A DNA stretch of 64,000 bases from Candidatus Helarchaeota archaeon (GCA_013375455.1 JABXJT010000017.1:16390-80389); one strand, 5' to 3'; shown: positions 44,981-54,541, counted from the stretch's first letter. Made by a program: numbers and translations. Notes: generated by a model not told the origin, from the sequence alone.

Positions 44981-46123
44981 ATGAAAAACTTGTCGGAATC
45001 CAACGATTTGAATGCTTCTTCTGAAAGCCCAGATTACCTACAAACCAGTCTCGCGGCAGCAATGACCTTAGGCTTTAAGAAAGGCAAATTTTATCGAGAT
45101 GCTAAGTTATATTGCGTTAATCTCCTGTTGACATATCTAAAAGGCTGTAGGGCATCGTGCGCCTTTTGTGGATTAAGCAAGTCAAGACAGATTGAAGGCA
45201 AGGAGAGCGACAAGACGTTTATAAGAGTGGATTGGCCGGTATATAAACTCGGCCTAATAATAGATGCTTTGAATTCAGAAAGATGCGACCATGTAGAACG
45301 TGTATGTGTGTCGATGGTTACTAACACGCGTGCAGTAGAGGATTTATTGATTGTTAATAACCGAATTAAAAAAGAGACCAAAAAATTGTTATCTTCTTTA
45401 ATTGCACCAACAATGATTAATAAAAGTTGGTTATTAAACCTCAAAAAATCAGGTACTGACAAGGTTGGCGTGGCTATTGATTGCGCAACACCTGATTTAT
45501 TTAAGCAATTACGGGGTTTAGGAGTTAATGGTCCGCACAAATGGGATAGATATTGGGAGATCGTGGATGAGAGCCTCACAGTTTTCAAGAAAGGAAATGT
45601 GGGAATTCATCTAATTGTGGGGCTCGGAGAAACGGAAGACGAAATGGCATATCTTTTTCAAAGAATTTATGATAGGGGCGCAAAAATTCACCTATTTTCA
45701 TTTTTCCCAGAACCGAATTCATTGCTTCAATCTGAGAAACAACCAGGAATAGGACATTATAGGCGAATTGAGCTATTAAGATATTTGATATCCATGAATT
45801 TGGTTCATTATGAAAATTTAACGTTCAATTCAAATCGCCAGATCATTGATTTTGGGATTGATAATAAATTATTGGAGGAAGTCATTCAAGAGGGGAAGGC
45901 ATTTAAGACAAGTGGATGTCCTGGTAGTACTTTAGAGGTGGCTTGCAACAGACCCTTTGCTAATTCAACCCCATTTCAGGCATATATGGGAGAGTGTCGC
46001 AATTTTCCTTTCGATCCTAATCCTGGAGACATCGAGTTGATTAAAAAGCAATTATTGGACTATTCTGGTGCCCATATCTCGACTATTGAGGAGGCTGAAA
46101 TAATAGCAAAGGATGATGCTTAA
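44981..46123 (+). CDS. lipS1: radical SAM lipoyl synthase component LipS1
   Basis: 380 residues. The radical SAM motif is KGCRASCAFCGLS (Cys56, Cys60, Cys63) and the C-terminal part is a cysteine-containing TSGCPGSTLEVACNRPFANS. In archaea and sulfur oxidisers, LipS1 and LipS2 together insert the two sulfur atoms into protein-bound octanoate, replacing LipA (established for the sLpl/LipS1/LipS2 pathway). The next gene is the partner LipS2, overlapping by 11 bases. No lipoate carrier (GcvH or LbpA) is in the window. Confidence 0.87.
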   Translation: MKNLSESNDLNASSESPDYLQTSLAAAMTLGFKKGKFYRDAKLYCVNLLLTYLKGCRASCAFCGLSKSRQIEGKESDKTFIRVDWPVYKLGLIIDALNSERCDHVERVCVSMVTNTRAVEDLLIVNNRIKKETKKLLSSLIAPTMINKSWLLNLKKSGTDKVGVAIDCATPDLFKQLRGLGVNGPHKWDRYWEIVDESLTVFKKGNVGIHLIVGLGETEDEMAYLFQRIYDRGAKIHLFSFFPEPNSLLQSEKQPGIGHYRRIELLRYLISMNLVHYENLTFNSNRQIIDFGIDNKLLEEVIQEGKAFKTSGCPGSTLEVACNRPFANSTPFQAYMGECRNFPFDPNPGDIELIKKQLLDYSGAHISTIEEAEIIAKDDA

Positions 46124-47138
46124 AATTCTCACAAATTATGAGATCAAAGATTTGCTTGAATGCACCGAGAAGGAATTCGAAAAATATCAGATTGATGCAT
46201 TAAAAGTAAAAGTAAAAAATTTTGATCGAACCTTGTGGTGTTATGCCCCTTCATTGCTAACTTATTCCATTGATCAATTCGTTAGTACCAATAAAAATAA
46301 GTTTATCCCCATTTCGATAACGGGGACTAGATGTCAACTTCAGTGTGATCATTGTAAATCAAAAATCCTAGATTCAATGTATCCAGCAGAAACTCCAGAA
46401 GCATTAAATGCAATTGTGAAGGATTTTGTAGAGAATAAGGGATGTAAAGGAGTACTCTTATCGGGAGGAGCAACCCTGGAGGGGACAGTTCCATTTACTA
46501 AATTCATCGAGACAATCAAAAAAATTAAAGAAAAATTCGGAATCACATTGATCATTCACTCTGGATTAATAACTAAAGAATTTGCAGAAGCGTTATCGAA
46601 AGCAAATGTAGATGCTGTTATGTTGGACGTGATTGGGCATGATGAAACAATCCAAAAAATTTACCACCTCAGAAAAAACGTAAACCATTTTGCGCAGTCT
46701 TTAAAATATTTGGCTGAATATGCGATTCCTTTTGTTCCCCACGTGATTCTCGGTTTGGATTATGGGGAAATAAAAGGGGAGGTAGCTGCGCTAGAATTAA
46801 TTAAACAATATAATCCTGATGCGTTGGTCCTCGTGGTCCTGATGCCCCTCGAAGGAACCCCAATGGCAAATGTAAAACCAGTTCCACCTAAAAAATTGGC
46901 TAGACTCATTACACTAGCAAGATTAATGTTTCCTAAAATTCCTGTAATGCTCGGATGTGCCCGGCCTAAGGGAGATCATAAAGTAGAGACAGACGTCATA
47001 GCAATCCAGTCTGGTATTAACGGTATTGCATATCCATGCCAAGAGGCAGTAGATTACGCACTCGATAATAATTATGAATTAATATTTAGTGAATTATGCT
47101 GCTCTTTAGTTTATAGAGACATTTCAATGGGCAAGTAA
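46113..47138 (+). CDS. lipS2: radical SAM lipoyl synthase component LipS2
   Basis: 341 residues. GTRCQLQCDHCKSK (Cys74, Cys78, Cys81) is the radical SAM cluster motif. It is followed by LLSGGATLEG, ILGLDYGEIKGEV and a closing LGCARPKGDHK motif typical of the BioB-like LipS2 group. It acts with LipS1 in sulfur insertion. The gene overlaps lipS1 by 11 bases and ends one base before the second ligase gene, a tight translational unit. Confidence 0.87.
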   Translation: MMLKILTNYEIKDLLECTEKEFEKYQIDALKVKVKNFDRTLWCYAPSLLTYSIDQFVSTNKNKFIPISITGTRCQLQCDHCKSKILDSMYPAETPEALNAIVKDFVENKGCKGVLLSGGATLEGTVPFTKFIETIKKIKEKFGITLIIHSGLITKEFAEALSKANVDAVMLDVIGHDETIQKIYHLRKNVNHFAQSLKYLAEYAIPFVPHVILGLDYGEIKGEVAALELIKQYNPDALVLVVLMPLEGTPMANVKPVPPKKLARLITLARLMFPKIPVMLGCARPKGDHKVETDVIAIQSGINGIAYPCQEAVDYALDNNYELIFSELCCSLVYRDISMGK

Positions 47139-47139
47139 C

Positions 47140-47973
47140 ATGAAGACGTACAGAATTATTCGGGATTCAGAGTATCCAGCACCCCAAGGCCTTGCGATTG
47201 ATGAGGCGCTGTTGAAGAGTGTAGACCGAGGTTTGGAGCCCGATACGATCAGATTTTATTACTTTTCGCCTCCAGCGGTTGTTGTGGGATTAAACCAAGA
47301 TGTTACTTCGGTTAATCTTGAATATATACGAAAGAAACAAATGAGTTTTGGAAGACGATTAACTGGAGGAGGAGCAATAATAATTGGGTGTCCAAATTAT
47401 TCTTCACAAATGGGAATTTCTTTTTTGATAAAGTTAGATTCGGATATTCCTTCGAAACTCTCTCACAAATTTAAACACTTTAGTTGGATAATATTGGACG
47501 TGTTGAAAAATCTAGGACTTCAGCCTAAATATAATAAAAATTCGGATATAACTATAAAAGAGAAAAAAATTGTAGGGAACGGCATATATATGGCCGAAAA
47601 TGCGCTTCTTTTTCATTCTATTATTTTATTTGATTACGATTTTGATGTGATGCTAAACGTATTAAATTTAGGGAATGACATTTCTAAAGAAGTTTTAAAA
47701 GAGAAAATGAAAAACACAATAACGACGTTAAATCAGGAAAAAAATCAAATCGTATCTCCCAAGATTGTTGAGGATGAAATAGTAAAAACAATTAAAACTG
47801 CTTGGGAAGGTGAAATTCTAGAGAAGCAACTATCCGGCTGGGAAAAAACAACAGCAGACAAGCTGCTTCAGGAGAAATATAGTACGAATGAGTGGAATTT
47901 TCAATCTCTTGATAATGAGGGATTAATGGGAGCCTGTTTTGTTCCTAGTGATTCCAACACAGATGGAGAATAA
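47140..47973 (+). CDS. lipoate/octanoate-protein ligase (sLplB type)
   Basis: 277 residues, complete LplA fold: YRIIRDSEYP, LAIDEALLKS, PPAVVVGLNQ, RRLTGGGAII, lysine loop KEKKIVGNGIYM, and a short accessory C-terminal domain. Of the two ligases in this cluster it has the more canonical N-terminus. With LipS1 and LipS2 it forms a complete octanoylation-plus-sulfur-insertion set. One base follows the lipS2 stop. Confidence 0.87.
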   Translation: MKTYRIIRDSEYPAPQGLAIDEALLKSVDRGLEPDTIRFYYFSPPAVVVGLNQDVTSVNLEYIRKKQMSFGRRLTGGGAIIIGCPNYSSQMGISFLIKLDSDIPSKLSHKFKHFSWIILDVLKNLGLQPKYNKNSDITIKEKKIVGNGIYMAENALLFHSIILFDYDFDVMLNVLNLGNDISKEVLKEKMKNTITTLNQEKNQIVSPKIVEDEIVKTIKTAWEGEILEKQLSGWEKTTADKLLQEKYSTNEWNFQSLDNEGLMGACFVPSDSNTDGE

Positions 47974-48025
47974 CGAGATTTGAATCTTTATTCTAAGGGA
48001 TTGCAATAAATTTTATTAAGCCCAA

Positions 48026-48036
48026 TAACGTTGTTA
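48026..48036. promoter_or_regulatory. palindromic box TAACGTTGTTA
   Basis: A one-mismatch copy of the consensus, 41 bases before the HdrD/GlcF-like ATG. Confidence 0.55.
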
Positions 48037-48076
48037 TGTTATCTGTCAAAAATTAGATTTTTCAAGGTATTAGAAA

Positions 48077-49246
48077 ATGGAGAAAATTAATTTAAAGCAA
48101 CTGGAGGACGCAATCTACATCTGCGCGCAATGTGGCTATTGTAATAACGTTTGTGCCACGTATAAAAATAATAGATGGGAATCTGCCTCTCCTAGAGGCA
48201 AGATCTATATGATGCGAGATCATATTAAGCTCGGAAACCGAAGATCAAAAAGTATTCCAGCAGATTATGTTGAGAGATTCTATTATTGCCTGCTTTGTGG
48301 GCGATGTAAGGAGGTATGCCAGACAAATATTGATACACTTGAACTATTTCGATCCTTTAGAGCTTGGTACGTAAGAAATAAGTATCCGATTCCGGAAAAT
48401 CTACAATATTTACAAAAAAATTTAAATTCAGTTTATAATCCTGCTGGATTTGATGTTGAAAAAAGACAACTCTGGTTAGAAGACCTTGATAATTTACGTG
48501 TAAAACAGGAAGCTGATGTTCTTTATTTTGTTGGGTGTACATCATCATTCTATCTCCGCAATACCTTTGTGCCAAAAAATTTCATTAAAATTTTAGAACA
48601 CGCAAATGTAAAATATACGGTGATTGGCGCAGATGAAATTTGTTGCGGAAACCCTACATTATTAATGGGTGATTATGCATCAGCCAAAAAGATTGCTGAA
48701 AAAAATTTGGAAGTTTTTGAAAAATTAGGTGTTTCTACAATCGTTGCGTCCTGTGCCGGATGCGCCCGAGCGTTTACTGAGGATTATCCGCATATTTTGA
48801 ATATGAGAATCAAACCTCGGGTATTACATGCGGCAGAGTACATTAATGAGTTACTCGATGAAAACAAATTACAGTTCAAGGAAATGAAAGGTATATATAC
48901 CTATCATGATCCTTGCGAACTCGGGAGGCATCTTAAAATTTACGAACCTCCAAGGAGAATTTTAGAAAATATTCCTGGCGTTGAATTCCGTGAATTGCTT
49001 TATAATAAAGCCGATGCGCGATGCTGCGGGGCCGGTGGCGGGGTAAAAGGAATTGACAATGAGCTTGCAGTTAACATAGCTAAAGGCAAGTATCTTGAAG
49101 TTGAAGAAGTCGGAGCCAGGAATTTAGTTTCGTGCTGCCCGACTTGTAAATGGAATCTCTTTCACGCAAAAAAGGAAGCAAAAGCAAAAGCAAATCCTGT
49201 AGATTTAATTGAATTAGTGGCTAAAGCACTAGTTAAAGCTGAATAA
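48077..49246 (+). CDS. HdrD/GlcF-like Fe-S oxidoreductase
   Basis: 389 residues. Two N-terminal 4Fe-4S motifs (CAQCGYCNNVC, residues 16-26; CLLCGRCKEVC, residues 71-81) precede two CCG domains (CCGNPTLLMG with SCAGC; CCGAGGGVKG with SCCPTCKWN). This HdrC+HdrB fusion plan is shared by HdrD, GlcF and LutA/LdhF-type subunits. Its flavoprotein partner may be the GlcE-like protein at 58606 or the split HdrA next door. Own promoter with a palindromic box. Confidence 0.87.
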   Translation: MEKINLKQLEDAIYICAQCGYCNNVCATYKNNRWESASPRGKIYMMRDHIKLGNRRSKSIPADYVERFYYCLLCGRCKEVCQTNIDTLELFRSFRAWYVRNKYPIPENLQYLQKNLNSVYNPAGFDVEKRQLWLEDLDNLRVKQEADVLYFVGCTSSFYLRNTFVPKNFIKILEHANVKYTVIGADEICCGNPTLLMGDYASAKKIAEKNLEVFEKLGVSTIVASCAGCARAFTEDYPHILNMRIKPRVLHAAEYINELLDENKLQFKEMKGIYTYHDPCELGRHLKIYEPPRRILENIPGVEFRELLYNKADARCCGAGGGVKGIDNELAVNIAKGKYLEVEEVGARNLVSCCPTCKWNLFHAKKEAKAKANPVDLIELVAKALVKAE

Positions 49247-49284
49247 GTTATTAATTATTCAGTCATTTTTACAATAAATTTTTT

Positions 49285-50148
49285 TTAAATTATCCCCGTT
49301 GATTCTAATACTGCTTTAATTCGTTTTTTATCAACGTTTCTCTGTAATCCAACTTCATTAAATGAGTAACCCAACGCTAATCCGATGATTTGCGTGAAAA
49401 ATATGGAGGGGATAATCTGCGAGTGGAGCACGGTGGGAAAAATACTATATACTAACTGACAGTTAGGACACCCGACAACAAATAGATCAGCGTTTAATTT
49501 ATTAATTGCTTCGTAACGTTTTTTAACGAGGGATTCTCCAATAGTTTTCTTAAAAGCTAGCAAGGTACCTTCACAACATTTATCTTGATAGTCATACGGG
49601 ATAATTTTAGCTCCACAGGCTTCCAAAAGATTAGTGAATAATGAGATATCATTTTCTTTTCTTTTTGAGATTCTTTCAGGGCGATAAATCATACATGGGT
49701 TTTGTAATGTTAGATTTAGATTAATTTTTTTTTCTAATTTCGAATTTAATTCATTGAAATATTCTTTTTCGTTCAGTAGTTCCACGAGATGTTTGATCTC
49801 TACTTTATTTTTGAGTGGCAGATTAATTTTTTCCAGAATCTTGTTGATCTTTCGGTACTTCTGTTCGTTTTGAAGTTCAAGATGGGTTTTCTTTAAAATG
49901 TACGTGCAACTCCCGCAGAGAGTTAGAATTACATCGATATTTTTTTGCTCAGCCAAAGCCAAATTACGTCCGGCAATTAAGTAGAGCGCTTTTTCATCAA
50001 TTGATTCCGCGATTTGAGACCCACAACAAGCAAAACTGTCTATAAAAATATATTTTAAACCTAAGCTTTTCAGAATTAACCGAGCTGATTTTTCATACTC
50101 AGGAAACCTGTATTGAATCAGGCATCCACTAAATATCGTATAATTCAT
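49285..50148 (-). CDS. hdrB: heterodisulfide reductase subunit B, third type
   Basis: 287 residues. It has MNYTIFSGCLIQ at the start, CCG-type motifs ACCGSQIAES with LCGSCTYILKK, then CCEGTLLAF with GCPNCQLVYS. It differs clearly from the other HdrB copies and belongs with the split-HdrA operon. The ATG overlaps the hdrC stop (ATGA-type, 4 bases). Last gene of that operon, convergent with the HdrD-like gene. Confidence 0.88.
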   Translation of the reverse strand: MNYTIFSGCLIQYRFPEYEKSARLILKSLGLKYIFIDSFACCGSQIAESIDEKALYLIAGRNLALAEQKNIDVILTLCGSCTYILKKTHLELQNEQKYRKINKILEKINLPLKNKVEIKHLVELLNEKEYFNELNSKLEKKINLNLTLQNPCMIYRPERISKRKENDISLFTNLLEACGAKIIPYDYQDKCCEGTLLAFKKTIGESLVKKRYEAINKLNADLFVVGCPNCQLVYSIFPTVLHSQIIPSIFFTQIIGLALGYSFNEVGLQRNVDKKRIKAVLESTGII

Positions 50149-50522
50149 TCGATTTCAGCCGCGAGTTTTTTCATTTCAAATTTAATTTTCTCGAAATCTA
50201 TAAGTTCTAAGCCTAATTTCTTTCTTTTTTCATTGGATAGCTCTTGCTCACCAAAAACGTTTCCAAATTTTAAAATATTGGTAAAATATCGGAGCATATC
50301 AGACGGCATACGCTCTTTAAGTGATCTCCGCTTTTTAAAAATGGCATCACGAACACTTAACTTATTTGGGCAGGCAGCTTCACATCTAAAACAAGAAGAG
50401 CAATCCCAGAGTTCGACATCATCTTCAAAAAAAATTCTATATAACCCTTTTTTCCCCGTCAGTTCAATGATGGGACAATTTTCAGAGCAAGTGTCACATT
50501 GCTTACATTCTTCTGACATCAT
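50145..50522 (-). CDS. hdrC: heterodisulfide reductase subunit C, short form
   Basis: 125 residues, two 4Fe-4S motifs (CKQCDTCSENCPI and CSSCFRCEAACPNKL). It is shorter than the other two HdrC proteins because it lacks their acidic N-terminal extension. It starts with two consecutive ATGs. Operon position: between the ferredoxin and hdrB. Confidence 0.9.
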   Translation of the reverse strand: MMSEECKQCDTCSENCPIIELTGKKGLYRIFFEDDVELWDCSSCFRCEAACPNKLSVRDAIFKKRRSLKERMPSDMLRYFTNILKFGNVFGEQELSNEKRKKLGLELIDFEKIKFEMKKLAAEIE

Positions 50523-50559
50523 ATGTCATTCATATAGTATTACTCAAATTAAAAGAGAT

Positions 50560-51039
50560 TTAACTTTCTTGTTGAATTTCTTCTAAAATGGCTTTTAAAT
50601 CCCATTCAGGTTTAGTAGAGAGAGATTCATACTGGCAGATTCTTACACATTCTTTGCAGAAGATGCATCGCGAAAGACTTAAGTTAATGGTGCCGATGCC
50701 AAGAAGCCCTTCTGGGACTTTTACTGGCTTCTCTGGCTCTTTCATTTTCAGTTTATCAATGAATTCAGCGAGGAGAGTCCTATTTGTAGCTTTTGAATCC
50801 TCTGGAAGATTTTTCAAGGAGGTGAGGTCGAAAGTATTCTCCATTGCGATTGCTTCATCCTCACACATTCTTGTACATGATCCACAGGCTATGCATTTAG
50901 CATTTTCGTAGATAACCGTGCCGAATCCTTTCAACCCTTCGGGAACTTCAACCACATCATCTGGAGATTTTACTGCAATTTTTCGTATCAATTCAAGTAA
51001 GTATCGGCGTTTGGTTTTTTCAGACCAATTAATTGACAT
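50560..51039 (-). CDS. two-repeat ferredoxin-like protein
   Basis: 159 residues made of two similar halves. Each starts with a VPEGL.G.GT strand and then a cluster motif (CIACGSCTRMCEDEA; CIFCKECVRICQYES). The repeat suggests an internal duplication with one 4Fe-4S cluster per half. The lone motif per half (no distal CxxxCP) is like polyferredoxin repeats or NuoI relatives. Placed between split hdrA and hdrC, it probably wires HdrA to an outside donor. Confidence 0.85.
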   Translation of the reverse strand: MSINWSEKTKRRYLLELIRKIAVKSPDDVVEVPEGLKGFGTVIYENAKCIACGSCTRMCEDEAIAMENTFDLTSLKNLPEDSKATNRTLLAEFIDKLKMKEPEKPVKVPEGLLGIGTINLSLSRCIFCKECVRICQYESLSTKPEWDLKAILEEIQQES

Positions 51040-51055
51040 TCACTTCACCCATACC

Positions 51056-53152
51056 TCATTTTTTCGGATTAGGTCCCACCTTCTTAATAACTTCGTTTAA
51101 CTCTTCAATGGCTTTTACATATTTATCTGGATCAGATGAAACCATTTCAACATGGGCTAAACGAGAACTTTCAAAGCCAATTTCATCCAAAATATTCTTC
51201 GTAAATTGAACCATTAAATTAACGTTGTGACTACCAAATAGGAAATGACAGGATGGTTCTGGACAATGCACCACGAGCACGCCATCGGCGCCTTCTACAA
51301 ACCCTTTTAGGATATCTACGACTCCGATTCGCCCGGCACATGGCACATCTATCGTGAAAATATTGATTGGGTACTCAAATCCTGAGAGGCCTGCAATATC
51401 CACTCCGCATGAACCACATTCTTCACAGGTCAATCCTATGATTGCTGAGTCAGCCCAATTTTCTTCGTCTATTGCATTCATCAGCGTTTCAATTTTAGTA
51501 AAGATAACTCCACGTTGATAATTTGCCAGTTGAGTTGCACCGGTCGGACATACTGCCGAGCAAGTCCCACAACCCTTACATTTCGTTGGATCAACGGATG
51601 CGATCTGAACAAGTTCTTCTTCAGTTTCGCTTTTAATGACCATCGTTATGGCTTTGAATTCACAAATCTCCCAGCAAGTTGCGCAACCATTGCACAAGTC
51701 CTCATCAATAGAGGGAACGAGAAGGTCCCGCGTTAAAGTACCTTCCTTCAAGAACTTTAGGGTCTTTGCGGCGGCTGAGGATGCATGGGACATTGCTTCT
51801 TGAATGCTCATAGGCGTAAACGCAGCCCCCGCAATGAAAATTCCTCGTTGAGCCGTTTGAGATGTATTCGTTTTAGAATATAGATCACTGATGAAGCATG
51901 ATTCCTTCGTCTTTAATCCGAGTAACTCGGCCAATTTATCAGAGCCTTCGGCCGGAATTAACGCGGAACTCAGGACTAATAAATCTGGAGTCAATTCGTA
52001 TAATTCATTGGTTAATGTATTTTCAACAGGTATAATAAATTCATTATTGGGTCCAACTTCAACCGATTGAAGCTTCCCGCGGATGAATGAAACGCCTTTT
52101 TCACGGGCTTCCCGGTAAAAGTTTTCATATTTATAGGGGGCACGAATATCCATAAAACAGATCGCGGATTCTACTCCAATCTCTGCTAATTCAATGGCAT
52201 GATGGATAGAATAAGTGCAACAAATTTTAGAACAATAAAAATGGTTTTCGTCCCGGCAGTTGATGCAATTACCTATCAAAACTGTTTCAGGCTTCTTTCC
52301 CGTTGAAGGTACAACTACTTCCCCATCTCTCAACATTCGTGATAAATCGGTCTGAAGAATGATATCCTTACTCTTTCCGTAACCTAAATTGAGGTGAGTT
52401 GGTCTGGATTCTTCAATTCCGGTGGCCACGATAATCGCGCCACTTTTGAATGTTTCGGGTTCTTCAGCACCAAGTTTTTCAATAGTAATCTCATAGGATC
52501 CTGGATTACCTGCAATATCAGTAATTTTTGTATTTTTTAAAACAGTGATATTAGGATTTGCTTTTATCTCTTCAATCATATTATTAATTATATCCTGGAT
52601 AGTGAGGTCACCGGGAAATACTTTACCTAAATTTCGCGTATTGCCTCCAAGTTCCCCAGCTTTTTCAATTAGATACACTTTCACGTCTGATGCAAGGTCT
52701 AGCGCGGCTTGGATTCCTGCCACACCACCGCCAATGATGACTGCACTTTGTTCAACTTGATAATTCTCGCGGTCTATTTTCGATTTCACGCTTAAAGCAG
52801 CGATGGCGGTCTTTAAAAGAATTACTGCTTTTTTAGTCGCCTTTTCTTGTTCGGTCTTATGCGGCCATGCCACGTGCTCGCGGAGGATAACAAATTCAAA
52901 TTCCTCGACCGAACTGAGCGCATTTCTGAGCTCATATTCAATAAATTTCGGAGTGCAAGCTCCGACGACTAACTTATCGATTGAGCTTGATTGGACGAAT
53001 TTCGTGAGAGCATCGATTCCAGCATCCAAACACAAATTATTAATTTTTATAATCGGTATGTTTTGCCCTTGAATTGCTTTCATTACAGCATCATAATCAA
53101 TAGTTTTTGCAAGTTTCTCACCACAATCACAGAGTGCTACGCCTATACCCAT
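51056..53152 (-). CDS. HdrA second half fused to MvhD
   Basis: 698 residues. Residues 1-110 are the cysteine-bearing N-domain of module 2 (VALCDCGEKLA, VVGACTPKF). A thioredoxin-reductase-like FAD domain follows (IIGGGVAGIQAALDLA, CSKICCTYSIHHA), then ferredoxin motifs CNGCATCWEICEFKA and CKGCGTCSAVCPTGA. The final ~140 residues are a complete MvhD domain (CEECGSCGVDIAGLSGFEYP, VPCAGRIG, VVHCPEPSCHFLFG). So the electron-input subunit is fused to the flavoprotein. It follows the N-terminal half at 53165 by 12 bases. Confidence 0.9.
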   Translation of the reverse strand: MGIGVALCDCGEKLAKTIDYDAVMKAIQGQNIPIIKINNLCLDAGIDALTKFVQSSSIDKLVVGACTPKFIEYELRNALSSVEEFEFVILREHVAWPHKTEQEKATKKAVILLKTAIAALSVKSKIDRENYQVEQSAVIIGGGVAGIQAALDLASDVKVYLIEKAGELGGNTRNLGKVFPGDLTIQDIINNMIEEIKANPNITVLKNTKITDIAGNPGSYEITIEKLGAEEPETFKSGAIIVATGIEESRPTHLNLGYGKSKDIILQTDLSRMLRDGEVVVPSTGKKPETVLIGNCINCRDENHFYCSKICCTYSIHHAIELAEIGVESAICFMDIRAPYKYENFYREAREKGVSFIRGKLQSVEVGPNNEFIIPVENTLTNELYELTPDLLVLSSALIPAEGSDKLAELLGLKTKESCFISDLYSKTNTSQTAQRGIFIAGAAFTPMSIQEAMSHASSAAAKTLKFLKEGTLTRDLLVPSIDEDLCNGCATCWEICEFKAITMVIKSETEEELVQIASVDPTKCKGCGTCSAVCPTGATQLANYQRGVIFTKIETLMNAIDEENWADSAIIGLTCEECGSCGVDIAGLSGFEYPINIFTIDVPCAGRIGVVDILKGFVEGADGVLVVHCPEPSCHFLFGSHNVNLMVQFTKNILDEIGFESSRLAHVEMVSSDPDKYVKAIEELNEVIKKVGPNPKK

Positions 53153-53164
53153 TTTTCCCTCACC

Positions 53165-54466
53165 TTACTTGATTGTCTTGTTAATTTTTATCGCGGTTGC
53201 GTTTGCTTGCGTGATTGAATCTGGAATATCTTTCGGGCTTTCTGCAGTGCCTGCAATAAAAATTCCAGGGATCTCCGTTTCGATTTGGCTAAATTTAGAT
53301 AAATCGCCCATAAAAAATCCGTTCTCATCGACTTTGAGTTTTAAAAGCTCTGCGACCTTCTCTGATCCCCTTGTAGGGATGAGGCCAGGAGTGAGAACCA
53401 CTAATTCTTCTTCAATACTAATAAATTCTGACGTGATGGTGTTTTCAATATTTAAAAATAATTTTTTTGTCACCGGATCTTCCTCGATGCCCGCTAGGCG
53501 TCCCCGCAGGAATGTGACGCCTTCCTCACGACATCGAATATAGTAATTTTCATATTCTCCGAATGTTCTGATATCCATATAACATACCCGCACCTCTACT
53601 CCCTTTTCTCGGAGCATCAATGCATGTTTCAAACTATAGGTACAACAAATTCGGGAACAGTATTCTTTATAGCGAGAATCACGAGAGCCCACGCACAATG
53701 CTATTGTCACAGTTTTCACAGGTTCGCCACTCGATGGGAGAATCGGGACACCTTTTGAAGGACCAGTTGGATCCAACATGCGGGCTAATTGGATTTGAGT
53801 AATTACGTTATCATAGATCCCGTATCCATATTCTTTTATTATGGAAGGATCTAGTTCCTCGAATCCTGTTGCTACGACTATCGCTTTCGCGTTAATTGTA
53901 ATATCTTCAGCTGCTGCATTGAGGTTAATGGCGTCTGTGGGGCAGGCAGCCACGCATTCTTCACTGCAATCACGACATTCAGCACGATTAATGACCGCCC
54001 AATGAGGTACTGCCATCGGGAACGGAAGATAAATGACTTTTCGTGTGTTCCACCCATAATTGAACTCATTTGGTACCTCGATGGGACAAGCTTCAATGCA
54101 CGCGAGACACCCAATACAGTTCTCATTAACGTGCCGTGGCTGTTTTTTTACCTTGACTGTGAAATTTCCGGCAGTACCCTCAACTCCAGCTACCTCTGAT
54201 AACGTAAGGATTTTAATTAGAGGATTTCGTTCCAGATTGGAGCGATAAAGACATTTTCGGAAGCCTCGACTTTTAAACATAGAAGTACAGACACTAAAAC
54301 ATAAAGCACAATCATTTGTAGGAAAAAATTTTCCGAGTTGGGCTGCTTTTCCACCTAAAGAGGGAGATTTTTCGATAATAATGGCGGAATAACCCAAATC
54401 GGACAATTCAATTGCGGCATGGGTGCCAGCAATTCCTCCACCAATAATAGCGACATCGAAATTCAT
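53165..54466 (-). CDS. hdrA: HdrA first half (split HdrA)
   Basis: About 433 residues from ATG 54466, with GAGTGAG before it (GTG 54475 is the alternative). It has VAIIGGGIAGTHAAIELS, FFPTNDCALCFSVC, ferredoxin motifs CIGCLACIEACPIE and CRDCSEECVAACPTDA, and CSRICCTYSLKHAL. It corresponds to module 1 of the ~1000-residue HdrA proteins. Module 2 is the next gene. First gene of the split-HdrA operon: hdrA-N, hdrA-C/mvhD, ferredoxin, hdrC, hdrB. A palindromic box lies 76 bases upstream. Confidence 0.92.
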   Translation of the reverse strand: MNFDVAIIGGGIAGTHAAIELSDLGYSAIIIEKSPSLGGKAAQLGKFFPTNDCALCFSVCTSMFKSRGFRKCLYRSNLERNPLIKILTLSEVAGVEGTAGNFTVKVKKQPRHVNENCIGCLACIEACPIEVPNEFNYGWNTRKVIYLPFPMAVPHWAVINRAECRDCSEECVAACPTDAINLNAAAEDITINAKAIVVATGFEELDPSIIKEYGYGIYDNVITQIQLARMLDPTGPSKGVPILPSSGEPVKTVTIALCVGSRDSRYKEYCSRICCTYSLKHALMLREKGVEVRVCYMDIRTFGEYENYYIRCREEGVTFLRGRLAGIEEDPVTKKLFLNIENTITSEFISIEEELVVLTPGLIPTRGSEKVAELLKLKVDENGFFMGDLSKFSQIETEIPGIFIAGTAESPKDIPDSITQANATAIKINKTIK

Positions 54467-54541
54467 AGTTCTCACTCAAGACAGAATCTGAAAGTAAATT
54501 ATTAACTTTAATTGTTATATTTACCACAAATTGACTTACTA

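Noticed and set aside
20798..53152. sHdr sulfur-oxidation pathway
   Set aside because: The lipoate genes suggested it, but the HdrA proteins are long double-module types, and no LbpA, rhodanese-DsrE or sHdrC1B1AHypC2B2 order is present.
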